DNA of 64,000 nucleotides from Gamarada debralockiae (Eukaryota > Ascomycota > Leotiomycetes > Helotiales > Hyphodiscaceae). Location: NCBI GenBank assembly GCA_002803225.1, contig NXFV01000527.1:1-64000 (forward strand). The letters run 5' to 3'. Below, in pieces: positions 43,919 to 55,503 of this stretch. The notes beneath the pieces are model-generated. The model worked only from the letters and a program-made list of their open reading frames with translations. It had not been told where the DNA came from and searched no databases. Within the stretch, counting starts at the first letter, position 1. The number at the start of each line of letters is the position of its first letter. The translations under genes were made by a program, and so were the position numbers.

Positions 43919-46215
43919 TCAGCAAACAAAGCTGGTGGTAACACATAACGAAAATAAATGAATGACTGGACTGCATGTTCTAGCCCGAAAGCCTGTGGTC
44001 TGATTGACAGGACTTGCCCAAGTAGGGGCTCCAACGTCTGAGTTTGAGTCATAATGATATTCATAGGATGCACCATCTGCGCTGACAAAAACGTAACCAT
44101 CTCTCTTTAGCGGCATGCACGTAGTAGTCCTATTGAAAATATAGCCCCCGGAGTCAATCGACCACCAGTGGGTATTGGCGACGCCAATTCGCTCCCAGGC
44201 ATTAGAATCCCTCGAAATTGCACGAACAAGAAGACAGAACAAACCAGGTCCAATTTTAAGTAGTCCTGTCTCTTCATGCGAACGTTTGCCAGTCATAACG
44301 ACGCAGGGGGCCTCTATCCTCGCACCCTCAAGATGACTGAACCGTAATATACTATCAAGCTGCAAATAAAATCGACTCTGGATGTCATCGAAATCAAGAC
44401 CACGGATTGTATGTCCGTGTCCATCAAGCAGCTTGAATGCCATCGATATCTCCTGGGGCTGTAGATGGTTGTAGTACCCCAATACCGCCTTTGAGCACGG
44501 ATTCGCAGAATGATATGGCAAATTTGCACATTCCCGAATGGACCGGAACCAAATGGAGCTGTTTTACCTCCATGGCTTCGGTTGTTTCTTCTGCGCACCG
44601 GAACTCAGGTGCATAGACAGCCTGTGTAGACAATGCCCACGACCACGAAGGAGCTCGAATCTGTGCTGTTGAATGCAATGCGTGTTCGATCTGAGAAGGT
44701 GCTTCCATCCATAAGAGAGCTAGGGGCAGTTCCCTGCTTAATATCCCTGCATAATACTCTTCCAATTGGGGGAATTACCTTGCGAGACCAGAAATTGCTA
44801 GTAGGCGGTCTGAGACGAGAGTCAGATCGCATAGTGTATATTGGCTGGCTATGTTCTACCAGACTTGAGACGCAGAACCGAAATATAAAAGTGAATCCGG
44901 GCCCCATTCATTAGAGAGACTCAAGTGGGTATCCAGACCCTACTTGAATATTGTAGATCCGTAGCTTATCCCGCACTCACAGGTAATTCCGGTCTTTCAC
45001 TCCCATATGAGTTCCGCGGCGATGAAGTGAACGATTCTTGTTGCGAGCATTCTTTCTCTAAAACACCAAGCTCGAGATAAAGTTGGGGTTTGGCTAGCTC
45101 TGTTGATGTTTTGAATATTTCTTCGGACAATATGATGGCAAAGGACGGCTCCTATGTGCCAGCCGTTCGTCTTTTCATCAATGGATGGACGATCTTTGGT
45201 TGTGCCTCGTTCAACATATACAGTTGTAGCATCTTCATCCTCATTGGTCCCGTCGAGCTTGACTTTAATTCCAACGGACTGGCGTTCTCGAGTTGCAAGG
45301 ATACCAGAATAGCAAATTCGTTGCCACATCGACTGCAATGACAAGATACGCATTGCTATAAGTCTCCCCTATTTTTACTAGCCTCGGCGTCCAATTCGCT
45401 GGCTGGTCTTGCATGATACAAAGTGCATCAATCTAGATGTAGCGGGAGCCAAGACGATTCGTCAAGGTCATGGCATCCTGGAAGGTAGCTGGTATTGTTA
45501 CCATGCAATTGATTGTTCTCGCTCTTCAAGGTTTGCTTGCGTGGTTACAAATGAATTGTCCCCACCGAAACTGTAAATGAGGGCAGTCCATCGCAGAATA
45601 CATGTTGAAGACGGAACAAGGCAGGGAGAAATTGAAGCAGATGTGCCGAGATCGATAATTCTTGCGGCGGGTAGGCTTCGTAGACCATTAATATCTGAGA
45701 CACTAAAGGGGTCAAACACTTGACGTGTTGGTGATTGCACTAAGCCATGAGCTAATTCGATCATATGGATCTGACTCAGAGTATTCTGCGTGAAGTTCGT
45801 GGAAAGATGGTTTGCTCGAGGATTCCGCTTAGGCCTAATCAGCAGAGAACTGAGTCTAACAGCACTGAACACACATGATGGGAGGTTCTTATCAACGAAA
45901 AGGTGCAGTGCGTGGGAACGGTGCCTCTGTGGCCACAGAAAAGTAGAGGAGCCCTGTTCCTCTTTCGATAAAAAGAGAGCTGAGGCTGTGCCAGGTTACT
46001 AGCCATTCCTGGTCAATAGATTTGATATTTTGATAGCATGGCCAAGGTGTGACAGGGTTTACAGGAGGTTGATCGTATGAGGTGAAAAGGGTAATTTCCA
46101 AGTGGTGCTCAGGAATCTCAAAATTGCAACAGGTTGTGCAAGACATTCTGTCAAGTACATACTCCGTATAACCACGGTTAGTCAGAGCAGCGGCAACAAA
46201 AATAGAAATAGCCAA
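43919..46215 (-). pseudogene. Broken heterokaryon-incompatibility (HET) domain gene
   Basis: Pieces on the minus strand follow the HET protein order. A Cys-containing N-terminus lies at 46215-45892. Then come LPAARIIDLG and FVTTQANLEERE (45650-45500), a TFQDAMTLTNRLG...IDALCIMQD block (45470-45400), SNAYLVIA, RAWCFRERMLATRIVHF (45080-45000), and a long C-terminal region (44765-43919) with RAPSWSWA and a final GYVFVSADGASYEY-type segment. A TAG stands at about 45443 where HET domains have a conserved Trp before Ile-Asp, and frames change at least three more times. HET genes drive non-self cell death at hyphal fusion; this copy cannot make a full protein. The W-to-stop change is a G-to-A type consistent with RIP. 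Confidence 0.7.
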
Positions 46216-46472
46216 CTAGCTATGCGTGAAGAGAGGCGTCCAAGTAGGCTCGAAGGCTGGCAGCCCCGTAGCCTGAAAGAATTAAGCGAGAGCTTTGGCC
46301 CCCGCGCCTCGTACAATCCTGGTTATGTCAAGACTCCTTAAAACTTCAGCCTACAAAGCAACTCAACATGCGACGAACAGCGATCCTCTCAATTGGCATA
46401 CAATGAAGACTCGATAATCATCTCTTCGACTAACAGACAACACAATTTGAGCCAGAGGAAATCGTAGCCACG

Positions 46473-49286
46473 ATGTCAAACTTCAAGCGCGCCCCTGTGA
46501 CGGGCGCAGGAGGAACGGGCAGAAACAACATCCTGAGCTCCCTGAAAGCTACGCAGATGATCGAGAGCAAGCCAGTCCTTCCCGCGGAGATCATATCCAC
46601 GATCCTCGACTATCTCCCTATTCCCGATCTCATGAGCTTCGCGCGCACCTCGAAACGAATGCTGGAAATGGCATATGAGGACTCGAGATGGGTACAGCGG
46701 TTAAAAGTCATGGGTGTGTGGAACGATGGAGAGGCAAGGAAGAGATTCGAAGATGCTCTGAAAGCCAAAAGGGAGATGATGAGGATACGACATGAGGAAG
46801 AGGCTAAGAGATTGGGAATTGGAGTCAATGGGAATGCGGGGGTGGGGAAGACGAGCACGACTCTATTCGATGCGGGGGTTGAGGCGGAAATACAAAGGAA
46901 ATCTATGGATACGGCTGCGAAAGCTGCAAGGACCTCTGTGGATGGATTTGAGACCTTGACGTTGTCCTCGCCCCCCAGAACAAACAATCCACCGATCTCG
47001 CGAGCTCCAATGCTGGACCCGGAGGCTTTACTGAACGTATTCTCGGGTGTGCGGTCTATAAGAGGCTCTGCAAGACAGGAATATGGGAAGATATACGCGG
47101 CTTTGGCGCCTTTCTATTTCGATCTGGCGAGATCTAGAAGTCATATGGATCCCGTCATATTCAGAGTCTATCGGGACCCGGAACAACAAGCGCAAATGCT
47201 GTCACATCTACAAATATTTGCACGGAGTGATTGGGCTCAAGGTTGGAGGCAGAGGGAGGAGAAATTGACTACTATGGTTGGGATATTCGAAAATGCGGTC
47301 TTGAGAGAATTTGAGCAAGGATATGAAGCATGGGATATTGATGGCCGGATGCGTCGATATGCTCATGTTCTGGGAGTGCTCAACGGCGGCCATGCGGGGA
47401 TAGAGCTTTTTGTCCAGAAGCACCCCATATTTTCGGATCGAGACGTTCTGGGTAATTCGATGGATTGCATCAATCAAGCTTCTGCGGGGAGCATAGCTTT
47501 GGATCCATCACGCCAATTTTTGGAGAAACTCTCCAAGAAGATCAATGAGCAGTCTGATATTATCGATCGCGTCTTTCCTCTGGGAGGAGATGTGCTGCAG
47601 AGTCTGTTAGAGAAGATTGGCGAAGATATCTTGATGGAGTATGTCACTCCACTTTTTGACGAATCCCACGAACGGAGCATTCCATCTTACTTGAATGCTG
47701 TGTCTGGAATATTTGAGCAGAGCGTGCAATTTGCAGCTAGTCTCAAGCCTTCCAAGAACTCAGGTAACGATTTCAGGGATAAGGTCACAGCTGTGATTGC
47801 AAGAGTGTTTGAGCCTCACGTGGATCTCTATCTCCAAGAAGAGCTTGACTATTTCAAAGGACTAGCAGAGACAGAAGTCGGTAACTGGGAAGCCAAGCTC
47901 TCCGAGGAAGAGGCCACGACCGAATCTTTCTTCATGGGCAATTTCAACCGGCAAGCAGATAAGAAGGATTTCCTAAGCTCCTTCAAGAAAGTTGTTATGC
48001 TGCCCGTCAACGCCCTGCCAAGCTTGCCCATAAGCTCACCATTCGCACCCTTCGGTGCCAGCAAACCCGCCCCCGCCCCAGTGCAGCCAGTACCAAACAG
48101 AGAGAGTCTCCAAACTCCCGCGCAAGTCTCACCAGCACCGTCTCGTCCCCACTCCCCAGGAAATCCCAATAGCGACCGCACATCCACCCCCCTCCCAGCC
48201 GAAGCCCCCACAGACGAGCTCGCCGCAAAAGCCGCGCTCATGGCCTCAAAGCTCGAAGGCATCCGCTCCCTCTTCAGCATCGAAGTCGCCCTCGACCTCA
48301 CCCATAACGCCAAAGCGTCCATCGGGCGTGTCTCACAATTCGTTCGTCTCGGCGGCCAGACTGGAGAAGAAGCCCGCGAGCAATGCCTCTCAATCTTTGT
48401 AATCCTCCTCCAAATCCTTGGAAACCGGCACGTAAAGACCGGCTTCGACAAAGCAGTTTCCCACCTCTCGACCTACAACCCACGCGAAGTATCCGAGCAC
48501 CAGCAACAAGGCGTCGCTCCCCTCGTCACATTCTTAGAATTAGTCAATGTGGGAGATTTGATAAGTCAAATGATCGATGTATTTTATGAGCAACAACTCG
48601 CGGGCCCAAAACTAGCTGATCGCAACGATTTCCTAGATCCAGCGGTCAAAGCGAAGAAGAAGTTCGAGCAGATGCTCGATGAGCGCGTTGCTGCGGGACT
48701 GAACAAGGGTATTGATGTCTTGATGGATGAGGTGGAGTATGTATGCGCTACAACCCAACAACCTACAGACTACAATCCCCTCCCACCAACTCCCAATGCG
48801 AATGGCTCCGCGCAAGATTTCGACATTGGACCAACGAGCACCGCAACATCCGTCGTATCCATCGTGGAATCGCATACAAAGATGCTTACCGGTTCGACCG
48901 ACAAAAACATGCTGGACGTATTCAACCAAGAAGTGGGACTCCGCCTCTTCACCGCTATAACCAAGCACCTAAAACGGCAACGTATCTCCACTGACGGCGC
49001 CATCAAGCTCATAAGCGACATGAATGTGTATTTCCTGTACATCAAGACATTACGGAATTCGGAATTGTTGGAGTATTTCAAGGCGCTGAGGGAGCTGAGC
49101 CAGATTTATTTGATTGAGCCGAAACATGCGAAGGAGATGGCTGCTATTATTGCGGATGGGGATCGCTTTGGGGGGGTCTTTAGGGCGGAGGAGGTTTATG
49201 AGTTTGCGGAGAGGAGGGCGGATTGGTATTCGGTGAAAAGGGATGTGGAGAGGGCTATGTATGGATTTGGGTGTGGGGTTATGTGA
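46473..49286 (+). CDS. RCY1: F-box protein recyclin-1 (Rcy1/Pof6), Sec10-like
   Basis: Single exon, 937 aa, from the ATG at 46473. An F-box lies at residues 34-77 (VLPAEIISTILDYLPIPDLM, ARTSKRMLEMAYEDSRW). It is followed by a charged coiled-coil-like region and then a long helical exocyst Sec10-like region, with ALAPFYFDLARSRSHMDPVI, VTAVIARVFEPHVDLYLQEE, FMGNFNRQADKKDFLSSFKK and, near the end, LFTAITKHLKRQRISTDGA. A Pro/Ser-rich linker sits at ~530-580. The protein ends ...YGFGCGVM, a possible CaaX prenylation box; yeast Rcy1 also ends in a CaaX motif. Rcy1 acts in endocytic recycling and membrane traffic at polarised growth sites, partly through SCF ubiquitin ligase contact with Skp1. It is convergent with KIN28. 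Confidence 0.9.
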   Translation: MSNFKRAPVTGAGGTGRNNILSSLKATQMIESKPVLPAEIISTILDYLPIPDLMSFARTSKRMLEMAYEDSRWVQRLKVMGVWNDGEARKRFEDALKAKREMMRIRHEEEAKRLGIGVNGNAGVGKTSTTLFDAGVEAEIQRKSMDTAAKAARTSVDGFETLTLSSPPRTNNPPISRAPMLDPEALLNVFSGVRSIRGSARQEYGKIYAALAPFYFDLARSRSHMDPVIFRVYRDPEQQAQMLSHLQIFARSDWAQGWRQREEKLTTMVGIFENAVLREFEQGYEAWDIDGRMRRYAHVLGVLNGGHAGIELFVQKHPIFSDRDVLGNSMDCINQASAGSIALDPSRQFLEKLSKKINEQSDIIDRVFPLGGDVLQSLLEKIGEDILMEYVTPLFDESHERSIPSYLNAVSGIFEQSVQFAASLKPSKNSGNDFRDKVTAVIARVFEPHVDLYLQEELDYFKGLAETEVGNWEAKLSEEEATTESFFMGNFNRQADKKDFLSSFKKVVMLPVNALPSLPISSPFAPFGASKPAPAPVQPVPNRESLQTPAQVSPAPSRPHSPGNPNSDRTSTPLPAEAPTDELAAKAALMASKLEGIRSLFSIEVALDLTHNAKASIGRVSQFVRLGGQTGEEAREQCLSIFVILLQILGNRHVKTGFDKAVSHLSTYNPREVSEHQQQGVAPLVTFLELVNVGDLISQMIDVFYEQQLAGPKLADRNDFLDPAVKAKKKFEQMLDERVAAGLNKGIDVLMDEVEYVCATTQQPTDYNPLPPTPNANGSAQDFDIGPTSTATSVVSIVESHTKMLTGSTDKNMLDVFNQEVGLRLFTAITKHLKRQRISTDGAIKLISDMNVYFLYIKTLRNSELLEYFKALRELSQIYLIEPKHAKEMAAIIADGDRFGGVFRAEEVYEFAERRADWYSVKRDVERAMYGFGCGVM

Positions 49287-49622
49287 TGATGACAACAGCG
49301 GGAATGGGAGTGGGAGCGGAGAGGCGTTAGGGATGGGGATAAAAGAAGACATATAGGCTGAGATATAGAGTCAAAAATGGGACAGAGTAAGATGATTTGG
49401 ACTCGGGATACTTTTTGCTGCGTGTGAAGACCTGTGATGCGCCTGTCTAATGCTCCCCAAACGCCGTATCATGCATCTCCCCTTTGCACCTTGCTTCGTC
49501 TCTGTAAAGCCGATCTTGCCCAGAGCAGTCGTTCCAGCTCAGCATCCATATCACAACACGTTTCATTCCGTCGTCGAAATACACACTCCAGCACGATGAC
49601 TGTCCTTTGTCCATCATCCAGT
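49287..49622. other. spacer between convergent RCY1 and KIN28
   Basis: 336 bp between the two stop codons. It must hold both 3' UTRs. No other feature is seen. Confidence 0.5.
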
Positions 49623-50828
49623 TCACTTCATCCCCGAGAAGTCCAACTTCCGCGCAACCTTCTGTCCCCGTTCATCATCCAGCACCCCCGGCCTCCTCTT
49701 CAAATCCTCCCCCATAGTCCCCACCCCACCCCCCTTACGCGGCAGCTCAGCAACTCTCGTCGGTCTCGGCTCCACGCTCCACCACTTATGCCTCAACACC
49801 CCCTCCGCCGTGATCCGTTTCCGCGGATCATAAGTCAACATCTCGACCACCAAATCCACACCCTCATTCCCCACACTCCCTAATCTCTTCATCCACTCCT
49901 CCCTACTAATCAACGGCCTGACAGGCTCCTGCACCATATACTTCGGCAACTTCGTAACACCTGGCCAATTCTCCTCCGTCGGTGTCCCGAGCGTCTCGCA
50001 GATCTTAGCAATCTGTTCTAACTCCGTGTTAGCCCATACATATGGAGCCCGAAGTATCAACTCCGCGAACACCATTCCGACAGACCAGATATCGACAGCG
50101 CCAGCGTAGTGTTTAGCCCCGAAAAACAGTTCGGGAGGTCGATACCATGTCGTGATGACATTCGTACTCATATTGCGCCCAGGGTTTGAGAATGAGCGCG
50201 CCAAACCAAAATCTGCGAGCTTTAGAGAGCCGTCGGAGGCGATGAGGAGATTGTTAGGTTTGATATCTCGATGCAACACGAAGTTGGAATGGCAAAAGTA
50301 TACAGCGCGGGAAAGCATGCCGATCCAAGCTTTCATGTCCGCCGTCCCATACACAATACTGTGATCCTTTATCATTTCCTCTAGATTACCTAGGGGCAGA
50401 TATTCCAACACTAAGTTCAGATTCTGGTCTTTGGAGGAGTAGACTGAGAGGAGAGAAATAATGTTGGGGTGGGATAATTCCTGAAGGAATTTCAGCTCGC
50501 GCACGGCGTCGGGGGCGAGCCCTTCTTTGTAATCGGCTTGTATCTTTATCTTTTTTATGGCGACGAGTGAGGAGGGATTGGAGACTAGGTGGCCCAGGTA
50601 GACGTTCGCGTAGGTTCCTTCGCCTACTTTGCGGACCTTGACGTATTTTGCTTTTTCGGCTTCATTGAGTTGTTCGGTTAAGTCGTGCGCGATTGTGGCA
50701 GGGGAGTGCATCGAAGAGGGAGGTTGTGGTGAGGCGCCATTTTGAGGCTGGAGAGTGATCTTGAGGTGGGAGTTGGTGGGAGGTTTCGACGCGGGGGAGG
50801 GGACGGTTATGAGTGGTGAGATTGCCAT
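49623..50828 (-). CDS. KIN28: TFIIH cyclin-dependent kinase KIN28 (CDK7)
   Basis: Single exon, 401 aa. The kinase domain begins near residue 62 with the glycine loop GEGTYANVYLG (69-), then VAIKKIKIQ, the C-helix ELKFLQELSHPNIISLL, the catalytic loop HRDIKPNNLL, DFGLARSFSNPGRNMSTNV and TWYRPPELFFGAKHYAGAVD. The FFGAKHYAGAVDIWSVG segment and T-loop are those of Kin28/CDK7 rather than other CDKs. Kin28 with cyclin Ccl1 phosphorylates the RNA polymerase II C-terminal domain during promoter escape. The first 39 residues are Pro/Ser-rich; a second ATG at 50711 could be the real start. The C-terminus ends RKLDFSGMK. Confidence 0.92.
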   Translation of the reverse strand: MAISPLITVPSPASKPPTNSHLKITLQPQNGASPQPPSSMHSPATIAHDLTEQLNEAEKAKYVKVRKVGEGTYANVYLGHLVSNPSSLVAIKKIKIQADYKEGLAPDAVRELKFLQELSHPNIISLLSVYSSKDQNLNLVLEYLPLGNLEEMIKDHSIVYGTADMKAWIGMLSRAVYFCHSNFVLHRDIKPNNLLIASDGSLKLADFGLARSFSNPGRNMSTNVITTWYRPPELFFGAKHYAGAVDIWSVGMVFAELILRAPYVWANTELEQIAKICETLGTPTEENWPGVTKLPKYMVQEPVRPLISREEWMKRLGSVGNEGVDLVVEMLTYDPRKRITAEGVLRHKWWSVEPRPTRVAELPRKGGGVGTMGEDLKRRPGVLDDERGQKVARKLDFSGMK

Positions 50829-51511
50829 GACGACGATGTTCGAATGGGGAACGAGGCGAGGAGGTTATCGCATTTCGTGGGTGGTGGGGTATACGATCGA
50901 GAGTGTGGACATTAGATTGCAAAGAGAGGAGGTCGTGAAGCGTTGACTTTTGAGTGAATGTTTGAAGTCAATACGGTGCGGCTGCAAAGACACAAAGGCG
51001 AGGCTGATGACACGCTAAATCATGTGACTCGGTACACGTGATCTGATGAGATACCTTCTTTCTCTCCCGCTCTGATCGTTCAAATCAAATCAAATCAACA
51101 ACTCACACGACCTTGGATGGGGTACGGAGTTAACGCGAGAGGCTTGGCATTCTGGAGTCAAGAGAGAGTGAAAGGTGGGTGATGTAATGGATCGATGTCA
51201 AGCGTCCCAAGCAAGCCACAGCGGAGATCCCTCCCGAAACCTTGTCCCACTTCCACGCGATGATGTCAGGTCAACGCACAGCCCTGCAAACAAGGCTCTG
51301 GTACGCAGCGACAACGAACTCGTACGAGGGTGTCTGCCAAGTCGTTCAATTTTGTTTGAGCGATCATAGCCAGGATGCCAATTCCGTGGGCATGACTTTA
51401 TTTACTTCAGCGTTCCCTTCTCTGTTTTCTGTTTCTCTTTCATCCGCTCTCCAGAAGCTGTGCCTTTGCGAACTCATTAATTGTCCAAACATATCCAACG
51501 AATAGTGCAAT
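50829..51511. promoter_or_regulatory. divergent promoter of KIN28 and the Sfk1/DRAM-like gene
   Basis: 683 bp between the two starts. It holds CACGTG at 51035-51040 and a pyrimidine-rich stretch at 51058-51070. The small open frames inside it show no motif. Confidence 0.45.
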
Positions 51512-52826
51512 ATGTGGGGGATATCTTATTGGGTGGGTCCGTCCTATTCTATTCCCAATCATTCATAACACACGAGAAATTGTGTCCGATGCTGTTGTGC
51601 AGTTCGTTTGAACGACTCGGATTCTCCGGCTTCTACTTCACCCCAATCCCATTCTGGATGGCTCAGCCTTACAGTGGATAGCATATCAGAAACTTCTCTG
51701 TGATTCATCAACTGTGGACAGCACTGCTAACACAATCCATAGGTCTTCCCAGTGATATCCGGCCTAACATGGCTGGGCATGTTGCTAGGCCTCCTAATCC
51801 ACTGGACATCGACTGGAAAGCCGCACTACGCCTCAATGGCCGCAAATCAACGCATAGCCTACATCTCAGACGTCGGCGCGCAATCCCTCAAACCTCTCTT
51901 TATAGCCGGTTCCTGCGTAGCGACCGTCTTTCTCGACTTGGCCTTCCTCTCCGATGTCTTCCTTCGACATAGAGGCCGGTTGGAGAACTTGACGGGCAGT
52001 GGGAGAATTGTGAGTGCACTCAGCTTGGTATTTGCGGCTGTTGGGACGGCGGGCTTGATACTTTTGTCGATCTTCGATACGCTGAGGCACCACACCCTTC
52101 ACGACGTCTTTCTCCTTCTGTTTATTGCTGGGTACGTGATATCGGCGGTTTTCATTTGCTGGGAGTACCAACGCTTGGGAATCCGTATGTCTCCCTCTCC
52201 CACTTCCAAATCAGAACTTAACATCCATAATACAGACTTCCGACAGCACCGCATCCTTCGCATATCCTTCTGGATCAAACTTGTGTTCATCCTCCTTGCA
52301 GTCGTGCTCGCCATCGCGTTTGGCAGCTGTAATTTTAAGAAACGTTACAACGCCGCTGCAGTCTTAGTACGTGCTTCCCAGCCAACCATTCCCCTTCTAC
52401 TTTCCCTTTACCCGTCTTCTGTCTACACCAAGTACCACATCTTCGTCGTAAAACCCTCTCACAACATACCAACCATCCTTGCCTGATTCTCTCCTTCCCC
52501 AATCAGCTGCATACTAATTCGAAAAACAGGAATGGGCCATCGCGTTTATATTTACGTTTTACGTGTTCTCGTTCTTCATCGATCTCATGCCCGCTGTACG
52601 TACCAAGCATGCTGCGAAAGGCGGGGAAACAGAAATCGAGAGGGAAGCGAACGATGGGTTGGAGGCGAGGGGTAACAGGGGTGATGGGGGTGAGATGGGT
52701 GAGATTTGGGAGGGGAGACGGATGGGTGATAGTGAGCGCACGCTTGGGAGGAACGATGAGAGGGTGGTCGGTACCAAGCATGGCCGAGACGCGAATGGAA
52801 GTCCGGTGCTGGCGAGTAATTTCTGA
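51512..52826 (+). CDS. Sfk1/DRAM/FRAG1-family membrane protein
   Basis: Exons 51512..51532, 51743..52184, 52236..52366 and 52530..52826 give 296 aa. The first exon is only seven codons (MWGISYW); spliced to VFPVISGLTWLGMLLG it gives the family N-terminus. Then come GKPHYASMAANQRIAYISDV, FIAGSCVATVFLDLAFLSD, GTAGLILLSIFDTLRHHTLH, FIAGYVISAVFICWEYQRLG, HFRQHRILRISFWIKL and, in the last exon, EWAIAFIFTFYVFSFFIDL: six membrane helices. Introns 1 (210 nt) and 3 (163 nt) are long for this genome. Sfk1 in yeast localises PI4-kinase Stt4 at the plasma membrane and affects lipid asymmetry; the animal DRAM/TMEM150 proteins are relatives. The C-terminal ~70 residues are hydrophilic and Gly/Arg/Asp-rich. 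Confidence 0.88.
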
Positions 52827-53494
52827 GTGCTTAATTGCAATGAAGGAATGAAATTTAATGATAGTGCATGAGGCATGAGCATGGCGTTTATGGAAGCGGT
52901 GGAATTCAGATTGCATTGTTAGAAACCAAATATTTGTACTTGGATGGGAATCAAGCATCGTTTCATCAGCACAGCATTATGCAGGAAAGACTGAAAAAGT
53001 AAATGTGTCTAGAAAGGAAAAGTGCAAGACGCTTCTTGATATTTTCGCGTGGCAAGAATCAACGTTCCGTTACAGGACTCTCTCCCAATCTCCTATCAGT
53101 GAGCCCAGTGTCAGAGTCAAGAACATCAGACTTATTTTCAAAGTGTCTTCCAGGTACTAAAATCTGCATAAAGTTTCTCGGGCACGTTCTGACATTTTCT
53201 AGTTGATCAATACTCAAAAATACAATCGCCGCTCTGTCTCCTCTCTTTTCTACTCACGCCGCGGACATTACTAGCTTGGCTCTTCTAGTAATGTAGGGCT
53301 TATAGTGGTTACTTGACTTTTGACCGCGGCCTTCGTACATCCAATTGAAATGGAACGCTCCCCACCCTGTCATGTGATCCCAAATGCTGTGCGTTGCTGC
53401 CTAGTCCGCGGCCACAGCCTTGCCTGCTTAAATTTACAGGTCCCTAGCTTTCACATCTCCCTTGATCACTAATAATCTTAATAAGGCGACCCCA
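52827..53494. other. intergenic, no gene seen
   Basis: 668 bp with the 3' flank of the Sfk1-like gene and the promoter of the DUF7708 gene. No repeat, RNA gene or coding frame is supported. Confidence 0.45.
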
Positions 53495-55354
53495 ATGGCA
53501 GAGAATACGACTCGATATGCCCTTGGTCCGCATTTAGATTTCCGGGACTTATATGGCTCACTTGTAATCCCGAACAATCTGAACCAGAGCTTGTCGGGAT
53601 GGTTTGTTGGAGATGTGTTAACAGAGTAAGAGTTTGCAAAGCCACATAGAAAACGAGTTTCTAAGCACTAATTCACATCGTCAGTGGGCTTGGCCAAGCT
53701 CGCCAAGCATTTAACGACGCCGTGAGGGAATTTAAAGTACATGTATCAGAAAAGGAGTGCGCGATGTGGTTAAACAACTCAACCACAATATACGATGTAG
53801 AACAAGCTGTCACTCTCGCAAAGCAAAAATACGAGGGAAAGTCGCCGAAGTCGCGAGCGAAGCGATGGCTTGCCAGTTGTTCTTCGAGATTGATGTATTA
53901 CTCGGTCATTATGGATACTCTGTCACAACACCACCCTGAATATGTCTCCTTGGCTTGGGGTGCACTGAAATTCTTGTTCATCGTGTGTCAATCCACCCAT
54001 CCACAGGTACCTATCTGTTAACATGTTAAGTAGGCCGTGATTAATCACGAAGAACTAATAAGTGAGATATCAAAGACCGTTGCCAACATTGCGGATGTCC
54101 TACCTCGAGCCGACCTTTCCTCAAACTTATATCCAACACAGCGTATGAAAGTAGCAGTTGCCCGGCTTTATGCTAAGATCCTTGATTTTGTTAGAGACGC
54201 CATAAAGTGGTATAAGAAGGGGAAGCTTGCGCACTCCGTGTCGGCAATCTTGAAGCCATATGACCTCAGTTTCAAAACTGTTGTTGAAGATATCTCAAAG
54301 GCATCCAGACAGGTGGATGAAGAGGCATCGGCAGCCTGCAGGGCGGAGATTCGAGCACTTCATCTCAAAATTCATCATCTCACTCAATTATCGACGGGTC
54401 AGTCACTGCTAATAGACTCGTATGGGCCTCGGAATTTTGACAGAGCAAATAGCGCATTTTACTAGTCAAGGTTTGGCAACCTCAAGTATGGCCGAAGAAC
54501 TCGCCCACCAGGCAGGAATTATCCGACAACGACAAATAATGCAGATCACAACCATACCAGAACTACGCCACCTTCCCAACCCTGACGAATCCTTGGATTA
54601 CTGTCGCTCGATTAAGATCCGCCGTAGATCACACATTCTGCTTGATCCAGCACAAATCGCCAAGCTGCGGCACTGGCATCAAACCGCAGATGCTTTACCC
54701 CTCCTCATCGCACGCTGCAGTGGACTTCGGACAGTTACCCGAGATTTCTCTGTGGAGCTTCTCGACATTATCCGGGGGAGTGATGTGCCTGCAATCTGGG
54801 CATTATCACAACCCAATTGGGATGAGGAAGAAGCGTTATCATTGGAGAGTCTGTTGCTCTCCTTATCGATACAAGCTTTGGCTTTGAATCCCCAGGTTCT
54901 TTCCGTAGGCATCAATCCAATCTCGAGCTACCATTTCGAAAACATATCCGATGAAGACCAGGGCTTCAAGCTGCTCGGCCGCTGCTTGAGTGGCGTGAAA
55001 AGAATGTACGTTATTCTTGACTTGACCTTAGTTCATGCAGCAGTTGACCACAGCTGCGGCCGAACAAGCGCCTTTGTTCAGAAGTTCCTTGATCTACTAT
55101 TGAGGAGGCTGGAAAAGGGGATCAAGCTGGTCATTGTTGCAGAGAAATCCGAGGGATTTCCTGATATCATCGAACGCGATCTATTGGAGGATTCACAAAT
55201 TTTTGTTTCTGGGCGGAACGCAGGTACCAGGATGCGAAAAGGAATTCGTAGAGGAATTACTATGTATTCTAGCCACGTTTTACCCGTGAGATCAGACTTA
55301 AGAGGTGTTGAAAATTGGCTATCTGCTGTGGATGGCGCGTTAGGAAATGTATAG
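53495..55354 (+). CDS. DUF7708-domain protein (fungal NLR-type N-domain)
   Basis: Exons 53495..53625, 53685..53982, 54034..54397 and 54444..55354 give 567 aa; introns are 46-59 nt and one donor is GTCAGT (54398). Residues ~95-235 match the DUF7708 pattern: HPEYVSLAWGALKFLFIAV (across the second splice), HEELISEISKTVANIADVLP, YPTQRMKVAVARLYAKILDF and AIKWYKKGKLAHSVSAIL. This domain often precedes NACHT or ankyrin parts in fungal NLR-like proteins. Here the second half (RRRSHILLDPAQIAKLRHWH, RGSDVPAIWALSQPN, YVILDLTLVHAAVDHS) lacks a Walker A, so it may be an inactive or streamlined regulator. It ends 149 bp from the convergent AAA ATPase gene. A role in recognition is inference from the domain only. 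Confidence 0.75.
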
Positions 55355-55503
55355 GATAGCATTTGTATCATATTTAATCAGCAGAGACGAGATATGATAT
55401 AAGGTTATAGTCCAATTTCACAATAGTATACGCCAAACCCATTGCGGATACATGCAACACAAAACTCCCACCAATACACAAGAAAGTAGAATCCAAGAAC
55501 CTC

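Noticed and set aside
47849..48451. 200-codon minus-strand frame inside RCY1
   Set aside because: Antisense shadow of a clearly coding frame.
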